Positions 24,979 to 37,950 of a stretch of DNA of 64,000 nt are shown here, piece after piece. The position numbers were made by a program, and so were the translations under genes. How positions within the stretch are numbered: the stretch's first letter is position 1; each line of letters opens with the position of its first letter. Where the stretch lies: contig JAULJL010000002.1 in assembly GCA_030761205.1 (NCBI GenBank), forward strand, positions 21,741,010-21,805,009, in the 5' to 3' direction. Origin of the DNA: Fremontodendron californicum (taxonomy: Eukaryota; Streptophyta; Magnoliopsida; Malvales; Malvaceae). The notes beneath the pieces are model-generated. The model was not told the origin of the DNA and ran no database searches. It saw only the letters and a program-made list of their open reading frames with translations.

Positions 24979-27900
24979 TGTAGACACCTAATTTTATCCG
25001 GACCACTAAAATAGGTATGTTTTCTTCCTAAATTGATGTTTTCGAGTGTAAAAAGACTTTTTTCATCCTGCAGGTGGTACTCCGAGACTTAGTTTAAAGG
25101 GCGAGCATAAAAAGTCAAACTTGAAAAAGTCAACCTCAAAAAAGTCAACCCCATAAAGTCAACTATTGAAAAAAGTCAACCCACTTTCAAAATCAATAAT
25201 TTAATTTCAATTGAAAAAGAGCGAAAGAATTTTGATAATCCGAGGTCTACATTGAAAGATATGGAGCTCGGAAGTTGGGATTTGGAGATTTAGTAGAAAG
25301 AAAACCCTAATTCGAGAAATTTGGGGAAAAGTGCTTAAACGATCAAATTGGTCAAAATTGAAGATTCCAAATGAAAGATAAGTACTGACTACGGGTAATG
25401 GAGAAGTCACTTGCAAGGAAAACCGAAAGAAAAGTCAATCCGGGAGAAAACCGAGAATTAGGGTTTTAGTGGATTTCGGTGAAATCGGGAAGAATCACAG
25501 AAATGGCCCGACTTGGAAAGAACAAAGCCCCCAATGGATGAGGAATGATTAAAAAGGTTAGCCCACGGCTCAGCTTTAAGAAAACCGGGTTTCGGAGGTA
25601 AAAGGGCTAAATTGGAAAATTTGGGAAAAATAGCAAATGGACTCCGAGAATTTTGAAAATTTGTCAATCTCATTCTTAAATCATTTGAAAGAGAAGGGTA
25701 AAATAAAATCTTGATTCGGAGTTCGTTTGCAAAATGGCCAAATCCCGGGCTTCTTATGAAGTAATTCAAAAAGAAAAATCCCGAAAAAATAGCAAATGAG
25801 CTCCAAATATTTTGAAATTTTGAAAATATCATTTTTAAATTATTTGGAAGAGATTGGCGAAAGAAAATCTTGATTCGGAGTTCGTCTGCAAAATGGCCAA
25901 ATCTCGGGCTTCTTATGTGGTAATTCAAAAAGGAAAATCCCGGAAAAATAGCAAATGAGCTCCAAATCTTTTGAAATTTTGCAAATCTCATTTTTAAATT
26001 ATTTGGAAGATATTGGCAAAATAAAATCTTGATTCGAAGTTCGTTTTCAAAATGGCTAAATCCCGGGCCTCCTATGCAATAATTCAAAAAGATAAATCCC
26101 CGAAAAAAAGCAAATGGACTCCAAAAATTCTGAAATTTTACAAATCTCATTTTTAAATTATTTGGAAGAGATTGGCGAAAGAAAATCTTGATTCGGAGTT
26201 CGTTTGTAAAATGGCCAAATCCAGGCCTCCTATGTAGTAATTCAAGCCGATAAATCCCGACAAAATACCAAATGAGCTCCAAAAATTTTGAAAACTTCTA
26301 GATCACACTTTTTAATTATTTTGAAGAGATTGGTGAAGAAAAATCTTGATTTGGAGCTCGTTTAAAAAATGGTAAAATGTAGGGGCATAAAAGGGCATTT
26401 TTGGAAGAAAAAATCCAAATAAATAGCAAACAGACTCGGATAATTTTGAAAACTTCCAGAACTCAATATTTTATTATTTTGGAAGTATTAAAAAAAGAAA
26501 AATTGAATTTGGAGTCCGTTTGATATTTATTTGTATCCGGGGGGGCAAAACGGTCATTTCACCCAAGCAACTGAAAAGGGCTTCTTTGGGCCTTTCAAAA
26601 AATCAGAGTTGGGCTGGAAAAGAGGAGTGTTGGCCTGCCCAGGCCCAAAGGAAGGTGCAAGCTTCTGATTTTTCAATCAAATGGCTAAAAATCAAGAGTT
26701 AGTTAGAGATTCTCTTTGATCAAGACATGGTGATTAACCCACATAGGCCAAGAGACATGTCAACATTATTCTTGAACAGCTATAATTTGAGAGAGCTGAG
26801 TTGCTAATCTAAAGGTGGTAATTTCATGATTTTTTCACCTTGAATTATTAGCCATTTGATGGAAAATTGGTTACAAAAAAAATGACAACATCTTGGAGAA
26901 TTAAAGGGCCATTCGGCCAGAACTTGTTGGAAGGTCATAAATTTCATTTTTCATCTTCATTTTGCTGAGTTCTTTGAGTTTTTACTTGGTTTTTCTCTTC
27001 TTGGTTGAGAGCAAAAAAGAAAAGTTTAGAAAATAAAGGAAAGTTTGAAGAGATAAAGCTTGAAAGATAGCTTCTTGAGGTTGCTCTTGAGCACCAACTC
27101 TTGCACTTTCTTGATTTTCCATTCTTATTTTTCCTATTTTGATTACTATTTGGTGAGTTTACATTTTAAATAAATGTTTTTTTTATTGTTCTTCTTAAGT
27201 TCTTCCTTCATCTCTTTCTTAAATATATTTTTTACAATTTTTTTTTACAATAAACTCACCATGGCCAAATGGCCTACATTATTTATTTAAGTTGTTGTTT
27301 TGGTTTATTTTACCGTATTGTTTATGTTATTTTCTTTGATCTTGGTGTTTTAAATGTTATAATACTTCATATTCTTGAGTTATATTTTAATTTGGTTACT
27401 TTGTTTGTTTCCATTTATGTTTTAAATATCATGTTTTTGCATTTTTAATTTTTTGTTTTCATAATGTTTAAATTTGAGCATTCTTTAGATTTAGTATATC
27501 AAGTGTTTGTGAAAATGCTTGTGTGGTCTTTGCATGATTTGAGTTTTATATCTTAGTTGAGCATGTTTTAGATTTAGTATATTAAGTGTTTGTGAAAATG
27601 CTTGTGTGGTTTTTGCATGATTTGAGTGTTATATTTTAGTTGAGCATGTTAGTATACCAAGTGTTTGTGAAAATGCCATGCTTGTTGGAGCTTGAGGCAA
27701 TTTTTTGCCATGTTAGTTGGTAGGTTTTTGCATTTGCATGACATTTGATTTAGTTTTGCATGCTAGTATACCAAGTGTTTGTGAAAATGCCATGGTTGCT
27801 AGTTACATTATTCCATTCGGCCACCCTTGGAATTTTTGCATTTTATATGCATTCTTGCCATGTTAGTTGATAGGTTAGCATTTACATGATATTTGGTTGA

Positions 27901-30275
27901 GTTTTTAGTTTAAGCATCCTTTGTGTTTGTGAAAATGCCATGCATATTTTAGTTATTAAGTTTGGTTTATTTGCCATGCATGTTCATGCATTTTAGGTCT
28001 AGGTTGCATTAAATGCCATGCAAGTTCATTTAGGTCTAGGTCACTATATGAATGCCATGCATTTTTTCATGACATTTAGGTTTAAACTCATGCATTTCAT
28101 GCACTAGGTTTGCTGTAACTTTTCATGCATTTCATGTTCATGCCACTTGAATAATGACTTAGGCCAATTAATGGTTCAAAGTCATGCTCTCTTGAGCACA
28201 CTTGTGGAAAATTAAAGTTTGTCAAGTTGATTATTCTACCTTTGTGATTTTTTTTTACTTAGCCAATTTTTATCTAACTTTCAAAAAGTCCTAGCTACTG
28301 TTTCTAAGTCATTTTATGAGTTTCAAATATTTTTAATTTGATTTTTAAATGATTTTATCAAAGGCAAAAATGTGTTTTGGCAAAGCAGTTTTTTTCACCC
28401 AGTACTCGTACATTTTTTATTTTTATGGGAATTCATCTTTAATCAGAAAATTAAGCCGATTTTTTTTCCGTGTAGTTTTACATGTCCTGATTCTCCATTA
28501 TTTTGTTCAGAATTTTTTGAATTTTTAAAAATAGGTTAAAAAATCGTGGCTTAAAACTGGATAGTGGAGTCAGAATTGAATTTAAAGAAAAATCATTTTT
28601 CTGTTTTGGTTAAGTTACTTAGAGTGGGCTGATTAGGAGGGTTAGCTACTGACTTAGGGTAGTTTCTAAGCCTTTTGAAACTCTAAAAATGGTTTTTTAA
28701 CTCTCCGGTTAAGGGTAGTCAAGTCCGGGATTTTTAAACTTAGGAAATTAGAGCTATTTAAAAAACATTTAGCCCAGTTTTTATTTTTAATTCAAGCTTT
28801 TCAAAATTGTTTTCAAACAATCACAAAGTATTTTGGTTTTAGAAAATTTGACATATTTTCCTAAGGTAGCCGGATATCTTTTTAGATATACGAATTTCCT
28901 TAATTAAAGGAAAAAAATACATTTCATGCATTGCATTTTCCATATTCATGCATTTTATATAATATGTGATTCTTGCTATGATAATTTCTATGATATTGTT
29001 AAGATTTTGAGTTATGTTATATTGTTTATTATATGATTTGGAATATTTCATGATATCCTATGCTTTTTATTTAGTTATTTTTTTGGTCATATTATTTAGC
29101 ATATACTATGTTCATGCATTATTATTTTCATTTTTATTTTCATGCATATTATATGATAGCATTATTTCATATTCCATCTCATTTAATTTATATGCCATAT
29201 CATTCATGTTTTCCATGTCATTTAAATTATTTCATTTCATATAAAATATGTTATGTTACTTGGGTTATTTTATTTCATTTAGAAAATATCATGTTACTTA
29301 GGTTATTTCATTTCATATAGAATATGTTATGTTACTTGGGTTATTTTATTTCATTTAGAATATATCATATGACTTAGGATATTGCATCTCATATAGAATA
29401 TATAATGTTACCTAGGTTATTTCATTTTATTTATAATATGTCATATAACTTAGGATATTTCATTTCATTTTAGAATATGCTAAGGCATTTACATTATATC
29501 ATATCATTTAGGAAGCATTATATTATCTAGATTTTGCTATGTCATTTTATTTATGTCATGCATATACATATTCATATCTTTTAAAATGTTTTCAAAAGGA
29601 TAATGATTTTTCAATAAAAAATAAAGATATTCCCGAGTTAAAATAATTCATGAGTTTTCTACCGGGTTTGCTGGAGGGAATATCATCAATTATTATTAAT
29701 AACTGAATATCTTCTTTAAAAAGAGAATGATTCGGAAAATTTTCCAAAATTAATAAAAATTTCTATATTTTGCCACGTTTGTTGGGGAATATAGGAAAAT
29801 TTTGAATTTATAAATTCCGGATCATTTTCAATTAAAAATGGAATTATTTTTCTTTAAATTGGGAATTAACTTGAAATACTAAATTTAAAACCAATTTTTT
29901 ACCGAGACTTGAGATAACACACGTTAATAAGGTACCGATTTATACAGGGGTTGTGGGGGTGCTAATCCTTCCCCGCACGTAATCGACTCCCAAACCCGCT
30001 TCTTTGACTTCTCTGGTTTAAAACGCAGACTTGAAATTGGTTTTCAAAATGTTTTAATTAATTTTAAAGTATTTTTTAAAACCGGTTTTAATAGGTGGCC
30101 GATCACACCTAGCTAAAAAAGATTGGTGGCGACTCCATGTCTTTTTCAAGGTCATTTTCAAAACCTTCATTTTTCTAGAGGAATTAAGTCGACTTTTCCT
30201 CGGTTTTTTTTTAATGTCACGCTTAATGAATAATAAAGTCTTGCGATGAGACTCGTTATTTTTTAGGTTGCGATA
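24979..30275 (+). mobile_element. 3' LTR of Ogre-like element, 5297 bp
   Basis: It starts TGTAGACACCTAATTTTA and ends ttgcgata, followed by the TSD accat. It is collinear with the 5' LTR apart from scattered substitutions and small indels. The 159-bp array lies at 25615-26530 and the AT-rich array at about 29130-29570. Confidence 0.85.
25615..26530 (+). repeat. 159-bp tandem repeat in 3' LTR
   Basis: Marker strings start at 25713, 25872, 26031, 26190, 26348 and about 26505. The spacing matches the 5' LTR copy, so the array predates this insertion. Confidence 0.85.
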
Positions 30276-30280
30276 ACCAT
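30276..30280 (+). repeat. Target-site duplication ACCAT, right copy
   Basis: accat follows the LTR end at 30275 and matches 9993-9997. Confidence 0.85.
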
Positions 30281-30540
30281 CACTCGAGAATATAAGTAGA
30301 GGTAAGCCGGATGAGGCTAGGCCAATGACTTAGCAATGGATGCTAGTAGAAGATAGAAGGCAGAAAGTGTAGGAAGACATCGGTATATAGATCATCTGAC
30401 CGGGTAGATCTACAAGGTTGTGATTAAGGAAAAAGAGATGGTCAAGGAGGTGAAGGCTTTGAATCAGAAAATCAACCCAGTCGAAGAACATGGGTAGCGC
30501 CTACTGAAGTTCCTGGATGAAGCTTAAAAGCAATACCAAT
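30281..30540 (+). pseudogene. C-terminal tail of old Ogre ORF1
   Basis: This resumes the coiled-coil coding region cut at 9992. Readable pieces such as EKEMVKEVKALNQKINPVEE, and a tail that ends near 30530, fit the end of an Ogre ORF1. Stops interrupt it. Confidence 0.5.
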
Positions 30541-30963
30541 AGATTAAATGTTTTTATGGATGTAATCGGAGAATGATAGATAATGCGTAAACGTGGATTC
30601 TATGAGTTAATGAAAAACCTTTGTGTTGGAACTCGATTCTAAGGCAAATACCTTTAGTTGCGTCTTCGCATACATATCGCATAATCATAGAAGTATTCAT
30701 TTATTTAGTCATTTAGTCATTAATTAATTAATTCGTTATTCATTCATTCATTCATCCATTCGATCATTTACTTGTTTATTCATTCGTTAATTCATACATT
30801 TTAATTTATTAATTCTTTCCTACATTCAGTAAGTATAAAGAATAATATGTCATGAAGTTCTAATTTGTGGTATTTAAACTAAGGTATAAAAATTGGGCGT
30901 CCACCAAAACACCCAGAAAGAAGTACACCGCACCAATATAATACTCGATCGTAGGCTAAGATC
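30541..30963 (+). other. ORF1-gag spacer of old element
   Basis: There is no gene. It contains a run of attcattcattcatcc-like tetranucleotide repeats at about 30720-30800. Confidence 0.5.
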
Positions 30964-32400
30964 ATGGAGAATGAACAGGCTGACCGAATAGAAAGAACGG
31001 AAAGGGCATAAAATGAGTTGCGAGATTAGTTGGCCAAGTCTCAGGCTGAACCAAGAGATAAAAGGACCAAACTGATGGAGTAGGTGTCCATCGCATTTAG
31101 GGGAAAAGGACACATATAAAATTCGACCGTTGAAATAGAATCGGGGGGCGAAGGGGGCAAAGAGGGTCAGCATGAAGCCGTATTGCTAAACAGCCAGTCC
31201 TCACAGAGCACAGAAACCTTACCTCCTGCAGCTACAATACCCTTCGTATATATTCAGCCCAATACGGGGGCAAAAAATCAGATGTCGATTGGGGCAAATC
31301 TTGGAGCTATCCTGGCTAATCCTATTGAGGTCTCGAATCTGGATGATCTTGCTGAGCAAGAAAAGATGAAGATGGCAGAAGTGAAGAGGGCTGAGTTGGT
31401 TGAATCACAAAAAAAAGTATAAGTTGATGGAAGAGAGGCTACGGGTCATAAAGGGAGCAGACTTATTCGACAGCCTCGATGCTAGAGAGCTAAGCTTAGT
31501 TCCTGGTCTAGTGATCCCGCCCAAGTTCAAAGTGCCAGATTTTGAAAGGTATGATGGGACCAGCAATCCTTCAGCACATTTGACCATGTATTGTCGAAAG
31601 ATGACAGGACATGCTGGAGATGAGAAATTGCTCATCCATTGTTTCCAGGACAGTCTAACAAGGTCAACAACTCGATGGTACAACCAGCTCAGGCGGAGCA
31701 AGATCAAACCTTGGATGGATTTGGCTAGGGCATTTCTAGAAACTTACAAGAATGTATCGGACATGGTTCTCGACAGACTATCTCTACAGAACATGGAAAA
31801 GAAAGCTACTAAGATCTTTAATTAGTATGCTCAGAGATGGAGAGAATCAGGTACAGCCTCTTCTTACTGACAAGGAAACCACAGTCTTGTTTGTCAATAC
31901 TTTAAAGGCACCGTTCTATGACAAACTGGTGGGTAATGCCACTAAGAACTTCACTGACATGGTTATCTCGAGAGAGATGATTGAAACCTTTATCAAGACC
32001 GACCAAATAGAGAGTGGGGAATCTGCTGCCCCTACGAAAATAGTCTCCACCAAGAAGAAAGAAGGGGAAGCACATGCCGTCACTTTCGGCAATCGCCCGG
32101 TCCCATATGCACCCTATCCAACTTACAACTCATACTACTCAGCCTTGAATAACCTCACTCAGAATCCTTTCTCGTATACAGCCATACCACAGTAGGTGTA
32201 CCCAACTAGCGTTTCACCACAAATAGCAATTCCCCCAAACACCATGCCAAACAATCAAACCACCACCCAAAGAAATGACTAGAGACCCCCAAGAAACAAC
32301 CAATGGCCTCAGTTTCGACCCCATCCCAACGACTTATGGTGAGTTGTACCCCAAATTGTTACAGGGATAGCTTGTCTCACCCATTTACCTTCAACCCTTA
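30964..32400 (+). pseudogene. gag of old Tat/Ogre element, frameshifted
   Basis: The ATG at 30964 opens MENEQADRIERTERA, homologous to the start of the second gag module of the nested element (MENEQVARMEKMERE at 18851). The chain continues through frames 31183-31422, 31400-31825 and 31752-32195. The Retrotrans_gag core includes PPKFKVPDFERYDGTSNPSA, LIHCFQDSLTRSTTRWY, then the LTDKETTVLFVNTL block. One frameshift lies in an A-run near 31412 and another near 31830. The C-terminal knuckle is missing because a minus-strand LTR begins at 32409. Confidence 0.75.
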
Positions 32401-32408
32401 AAACCACC

Positions 32409-33015
32409 TGTTGCAACCTAAAAAAAATGGTGTTCCATCACGGGACACCATTATTAAGCGTGACATTGGGGGAAAGAGAGGAAAAGACAATTTAATTCAC
32501 CTTAAATAAAGGTTGAGGGTTTGAAAATGACCTCGAAAAAGAAAATGGAGTCGCCACCAATATTTTTTGGCTAGGTGTGATCGGTCACCTATTAAATCAG
32601 TTTTTGTAAAATATTTTAAAATTAATTAAAATATTTTAAGAAAACCAATTTCGAAGTCTGTGTTTTGAACCAGAGAAAACAAGTACGGGTTCGGGAGTCA
32701 GTTACGTGTGGGGAAGGATTAGCACCCTCACAATGCCCATATAAAATAGTACCTTATTAATCGTGTGTTATCTCGAGTCTCGGTGAAAGTCAGTTTTTAT
32801 ATTTGGCATTTAAAATTAATCCTTTTTAAAAAACAAATATATTATTTGAGAATGATCCGAAATTTATTAATAAACATTTCCCATATTTCCCGACAAACTC
32901 AACAAAATATGGAATTTTTTCTTTATTTTGAAATTCTCCGAATCACCCTCGTTTTTCGAGAAAAAAGGATATTCCGTTGTTAATGATAATTGATGATATC
33001 CTCTCCGGTAGACCC
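32409..33015 (-). mobile_element. Ogre-type LTR fragment, minus strand, left part
   Basis: This is the reverse complement of a Tat/Ogre LTR end: tgttgcaacctaaaaa at the left, then the complement of the gtggcgactcc and gtgggggtgctaatcc-type blocks seen at 15050-15210. Element A interrupts it at 33016 and it resumes at 56220. The insertion falls at the end of the old gag. Confidence 0.75.
33011..33015 (+). repeat. Target-site duplication of element A (left)
   Basis: gaccc abuts the LTR at 33016. The right copy at 56215-56219 reads gacct, one mismatch. Confidence 0.7.
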
Positions 33016-34508
33016 TGATGGAGACTCAATTAAGAGTTGTAAACCCAAGTGCAGGTTATGTTCAAGTAATAAATTCTCGGGTGTCCGAGGTCGAACCACA
33101 GGGAAGCGTACTAGTAAGTATAAGTTTATAAATATATATGAAAAAGAAAATAAACAAGATATTAGGGAATCAATAACAAAGAAAGTAAACAAGATATTAG
33201 AGAACAAAATAAACAAAATAACATAAAAGCAATTAAACAAGATATAAAAAACAATAAGAAAAGATGTTGAGGTTAGAGAATCCACTCTTGGTGTTATGCT
33301 AAGATTAATCTTGTTTTATTACACAATTGAAATCCACACATAAGGGAGGTTCCAATCGGAAGGTTTAGCAATTCAGTCCAAATTGTCCAACGTCCATAGC
33401 ATATGATATTATGTTCATTTGGTGTCCTCAAAACTCATAAAAAGAGTCCAAGCATTCCTTATGCCAAGGTATATGTCTACAATAAATCAAGGTTATGAAA
33501 CCAAGCATTTACTGTGCCATTTTCATTGTCAATAATGAATCAAGATCTCTACTTTGCAAGTATGATTTTAAACCAAAAGAAAATATTATCTATACTAGTG
33601 TTTATAAATGATGATTCATTTTAGCTCATGTTTAAGAGACTAACCTTAGCATTTACCAAGAGCTTCACCTCATCACCTCAACAATATGATTAGCAACACA
33701 TACTAAAAATGAAAAGAAATGTAAGAAGCATAAGTAAATAAAGAAAAAGAAAACTAGAGAAAGGAAAAAAAAGAAGAAAACTTAGAGAATTTTATTACAA
33801 TGGCTAATATCCTACCAATGTATATTATTTCCCAATACTCATCCAAGGCCCTCTATTTATACACATTTTGGAGGGCTAAATGACAAGAGACAAGCTTTAC
33901 AAATTTCAAAGGTAGGTATAATAGGTGGGTGCATTTTTCTAACAATTTTCGTCATATTGTATGACAATTCTGATCAGCCAGCTTGATGGTCGATTTTGTC
34001 AATGTTGGAGGCTCGATCTGATAAAATTGTCTTCTAGAAAAATATACCCCTATCAGTTACGGATCCATAGCCGTTAGAATCAGCTCATTTGCTGATGTGG
34101 ATAAGAAGATATGGGCAAAATACGAAAACAGGTCAGCACAGACGTCATTGCACGTCAGCCAACTTGATGGTCGATTTCGCTAGGGAAAACGACTCCGTTT
34201 CAAGAAGTGTAAAACATGAAAAAGATAGATATGCCTCTTAGCTTTGCACGGCTACAAATTTCAGCCTTATTGCTTCAGTGAAACTCGAGATATAGCTGAT
34301 ATGGCGAATGGTGTCGGAACTGGAACTGAACTGGATTTGCCCTTAATTCTAGTAATCTGAAATCACTCAAAGAAACTTGTGAAAAACACCAAATTACATA
34401 AAAATATAAAAGATCATAAACACAATTAGACTAAACAATAATAACTCGTATTTGACACAAAACAATAATAAAACATAACTAAAAACTATATAATTATACG
34501 AGTTATCA
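33016..34508 (-). mobile_element. 3' LTR of element A (LTR type 1), 1493 bp
   Basis: On the minus strand it starts TGATAACTCGTATAATT at 34508 and ends TCTCCATCA at 33016. The TATA-type box TATAAATAGAG is the complement of 33851-33861. A single 181-bp U3 unit (33975-34155) carries a TGACG core. The U3 half is shared with the type 2 LTRs of element B; the R/U5 half is not. Confidence 0.9.
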
Positions 34509-36570
34509 CACCCCCACACTTAGATTGTTGCTAGTCCCTAGCAACGACTCAATAAAAATAAAATAAGAAAATCTAATCTAATCCATTTTCGTAGGAAATC
34601 ACGGTGGCACTTAGCATGTGACACAAGCCTTTAAACCCCTAGGTGTCCCTAGTGGACGAGTTTAGTCTCGTGAGGGTTTGCTAGAACGATACCCACAAAC
34701 ATTGAAAAACTAAAAATAAGTAAACTACATACACTAAAAATATTTACTCCTAATCCTTTCAATATAAATTAGAGACAATCTTTGAACAAGTCTTATAAAC
34801 TAATCAATAGCTCAAAGAATTTCACAAAAATTCATGCTTGAATGTAAATAAATGAGTTAAGCCAATATTAACATAACATATTTCAATCAAAATAGTGCAT
34901 ATTCAACTTAATCTCAACTTCTCACTATACTCTCATGATTTTCACTCTTTAAAGTAGTGGTAAAGTGTTTACACTCAATCAATCTCATGAAAACAGTTCT
35001 ACCATATGCTTGCTTGTCCACCTATTCTCCACTATTTAGATCATACAACTTCATAAATCAAGAGGTCTTTATTCAAGGTTGTAATGGGGCCAAAGGGTTA
35101 TAATGTGGTTAAAGAACAAAAGGATAAAGATATCACAAAGGTTCCAAAGAGTTCATAGATTTTAGAGACATAATAAGATCATACAAATAAAACTTCTCAA
35201 AACTCTTATAAAGCACATAATAACATAGGCTAAATATTCATGTTGAGCCTTTGCATCATTCTAACCAACTTTGTAACATCTTTTTCTAGAAGTTCAAGAG
35301 AAGATTCTTCTTTTTTTTTTTTTTTTAATATGGGAATGTATTTGACAATGATCCCTTTTTTTTTTTCTCTTGACTTTTGCCTCTCTCCTCCCCCACACTT
35401 ATCTTTCGTTCTAACCCAAATTTTCAAAAAGTATCCCTTGTTTTTGCAATATGTCTCAAAATATATAATCCATCTTTAGAACAAGGGTAAGGATATAAGT
35501 ATATTTAGGCTAGGTGTAAGTTCTGGTTACCAATAAAATAGCATATTTAATGTAGGCTCAAATTGGCTCACTAGTGGGGATGTTCTCTTAGAACATTAAT
35601 AAGGGATGGCTGTTTGGCTCTGGTTATAATCCTAATGCCTCTATCATATTCATGTTGTCACATGTATCAATATAGTATCAAACGGTTTAAAGCAAGTTCT
35701 AGAGAATCATGTAATCATAAGAGCACTCAAGAAAGAAATTAGATTGATTTGTATAATGCATCAATCATTATAGGCTCAAAAACTCACAAGGATGATTATA
35801 CAAGTCAGATTAAGTCTAAACATGCTTCTTTCTCAATCAACATATCATATTAACATTGGCTCATAAAAAGGTTGATATCAAGCTCAATTCTCATGAAAAT
35901 CTTCTCACTAATAAATCTGTTTTAGACTTATGCAATTCATATCTCATCATTATATTAAAAAGGAACTAGAACACATTAAAATAATAATAATAATAATAAA
36001 GACTCATAAAAAAACAATAGTAGACAAAAATAAAAGAAATCCTAAATCGTTCCCCCCACACTTAATTCTTACATTGTCCTCAATGTAAGTCTATTAACCC
36101 AAATGAAAGAATCATGTGTAAGAGAAAAGAACTAATAACATAAGAATAGGAATAACTAAGACTCAAAACAAAACAAACTCATGCAACCTAATTAATCCTA
36201 AAATACTAAACAAAAATTGACAAGTAAACATAAAAAGATTAAAATCAAACTGACAAGGTATGTCTCAAGTCTCCCTTACTCAGACCTTGTTCAGAATGAA
36301 TACTTCTAAATTGCTTAAAACACAACAAACTTTTTTTTTTTGAAAGAAGAAATCAAACTGACAAGGTATGTCTCAAGTCTCCCTTACTCAGACCTTGTTC
36401 AGAATGAATACTTCTAAATGGCTTAAAACACATCAAATTTTTATTTTTTTTTAAATTAGCAAAATATGTCCCTTACCCCCTACTAAAGATAGAATTTAGG
36501 AGATATTACCTGCAGAGGTTGCTAACCACTTATTATAACTGAGACACAACAAACAAAATGTTAGATAATG

Positions 36571-36605
36571 TCACAAAGACAGAGTGCAATCCACTCCTTG
36601 CTCGT
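36571..36605 (-). pseudogene. Stop-codon end of LOG copy A, cut by element B
   Basis: The complement of this piece encodes the last residues of the LOG copy of element A with the stop at 36573-36571. It adjoins 50178 in the uninterrupted gene. The TSD ctcgt at 36601-36605 and 50174-50178 marks where B entered. Confidence 0.8.
36601..36605 (+). repeat. Target-site duplication CTCGT of element B (left)
   Basis: ctcgt precedes the LTR at 36606 and follows the LTR end at 50173. It also occurs at 40763-40767 because that flank was duplicated with the LTR. Confidence 0.9.
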
Positions 36606-36812
36606 TGATGCACCCAAAAGAGTGTATCTTATTTAACCTTGCACTAAAAAAGATCAATTGTAAGTATAATGATTAGCAAGAGTCGAGTCCTCAGGGATTG
36701 GGTTTTAATTTATGAGTTATTAGTTTATAACTTACGTTCAAAGAAAACAATAAAAGAAAAGGGGTTTTTGAAGCCAGATTTAAACTAAGTAAATAATAAG
36801 AATAAGATGCAA

Positions 36813-36985
36813 GGCGGTATAACCAGCCAATAAAAATATATATACTAAATTAGGAGGTATAACCAGCCAATAAAAATATATATACTAAATTAGGCGGTAT
36901 AACCAGCCAATAAAAATAAAACAAAGTTAATATACAAATTAGGCGGTATAACCAGCCAATAAAAATAAATATAAAAAATAAGCAA
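36813..36985 (-). repeat. ggcggtataaccagcc tandem repeat in LTR type 2
   Basis: Four copies of ggcggtataaccagccaata (second copy ggaggtat) are spaced 40-47 bases apart. The same array lies at about 40975-41147 and 48321-48493, and degenerate copies sit in the leader of element A (54534-54664). Confidence 0.85.
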
Positions 36986-37950
36986 ACTAAAAGTAAGAAA
37001 ACAAGTAAGTAAGAAGAATTAAATATGAAAAATATGGTTAAGGTTTCATTCTCCACCACTAGACATCATTAAGAATCAATTTCAGATCTATCAATATCAA
37101 CCAACTATCAAAGTTAACAACCGTAGATAACAACAAGCTCTGTTACCCCAATCTTTCCTTAGTTTGTCGTTAAATAGAACAAGCTCTCTATTTAATCTCT
37201 AACCATTAAACAACCTAGAATAAGCTCTCTAAATTCAATTTAATGGCAGCTTTATGATGAGAAAGATAGGTTGATCTAAGCAACAAACACATAAGCTCGG
37301 ATTGTTCAACTTAGGTTATGTTCCACTTTGCAATTATTGAAAACTTGACCATAATCATTAATCACAAATTGCCACTTATGAATAGGAAATCAAGACAATT
37401 ACACGGATCAAGACTCCTAAACTAGCAATAGATAATTATCAAGATCTATCTAGTTGTACACCTAAATAAATCTAGACAACATCATGAACAATTCTTGTAG
37501 AAGAACATAAGCAACTTTGATAGAAAATTAATGATAGATAGAATCTGAAAATCAATCACAAAACATGTCTAGGGCTTTGAAATCACCCTTAACCAAATAG
37601 AAGTTTAGCCTAGCATAGGCATTATAAACATAAAATTAAATAGAATCTAAGAAGAAAATAAAAGAAAGAAAGAAGAAGAAGAAGAATATTAATTATCCAA
37701 CCTCTTGCTCTTTCTAAAGAAAAACAAAACTAGAGAAAAGAAAGAAGAAGAAAACTTAGAGAATTTTATTACAATGGCTAATATCCTACCTATCTACAAT
37801 ATCCTCCTCTACAATCATCCAAGGCCCTCTATTTATACACATTTTGGAAGGCTAAATGACAAGAGACAAGCTTTACAAATTTCAAAGGTAGGTATAATAG
37901 GTGGGTGAATTTTTCTAACAATTTTCGTCATATTGTATGACAATTTTGAT

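Larger units (their letters stand above)
9998..30275 (+). mobile_element. Ogre-like non-autonomous retrotransposon, 20.3 kb
   Basis: This is a complete LTR element: 5' LTR 9998-15348, tRNA-Arg PBS 15351-15370, internal region with two gag modules, 3' tandem repeats, polypurine tract 24966-24978, 3' LTR 24979-30275, and a perfect 5-bp TSD ACCAT. The LTRs are about 5.3 kb each, characteristic of Ogre. I find no protease, reverse transcriptase, RNase H or integrase in the 9.6-kb interior. It therefore depends on an autonomous relative and fits the description of TR-GAG (gag-only) elements. It is inserted in ORF1 of an older related element. Confidence 0.85.
34509..36605 (-). other. 3' UTR of element A with polypurine tracts
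   Basis: This is non-coding, directly inside the 3' LTR. The PPT is the complement of cacccccacacttag at 34509. A second PPT-like block, the complement of ttccccccacacttaattc, lies at about 36050-36068 beside a cttacattg/caatgtaag hairpin. A direct duplication of about 109 bp (from 36243 and 36351), an (AAT)n run at 35980-36000 and a T-run at 35312 are also present. The end nearest B (36571-36605) is the tail of the captured LOG gene. Confidence 0.8.

Noticed and set aside
25458..26282. 274-aa antisense open frame (and 172 aa at 10767-11285)
   Set aside because: It is the antisense reading of the 159-bp LTR repeat, kept open because 159 is divisible by three. It has no protein-like signature other than the repeat.
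36850..37059. 69-aa hydrophobic frame repeated in all three type 2 LTRs
   Set aside because: It is sense-oriented and identical in the LTR copies, but that identity follows from recent LTR duplication. It reads through the ggcggtataacc array and looks compositional.
37705..37908. 67-aa plus-strand frame, three copies (also 41867 and 49213)
   Set aside because: It is antisense to the retroelement, spans its TATA region, and is conserved only because the LTRs are recent duplicates.
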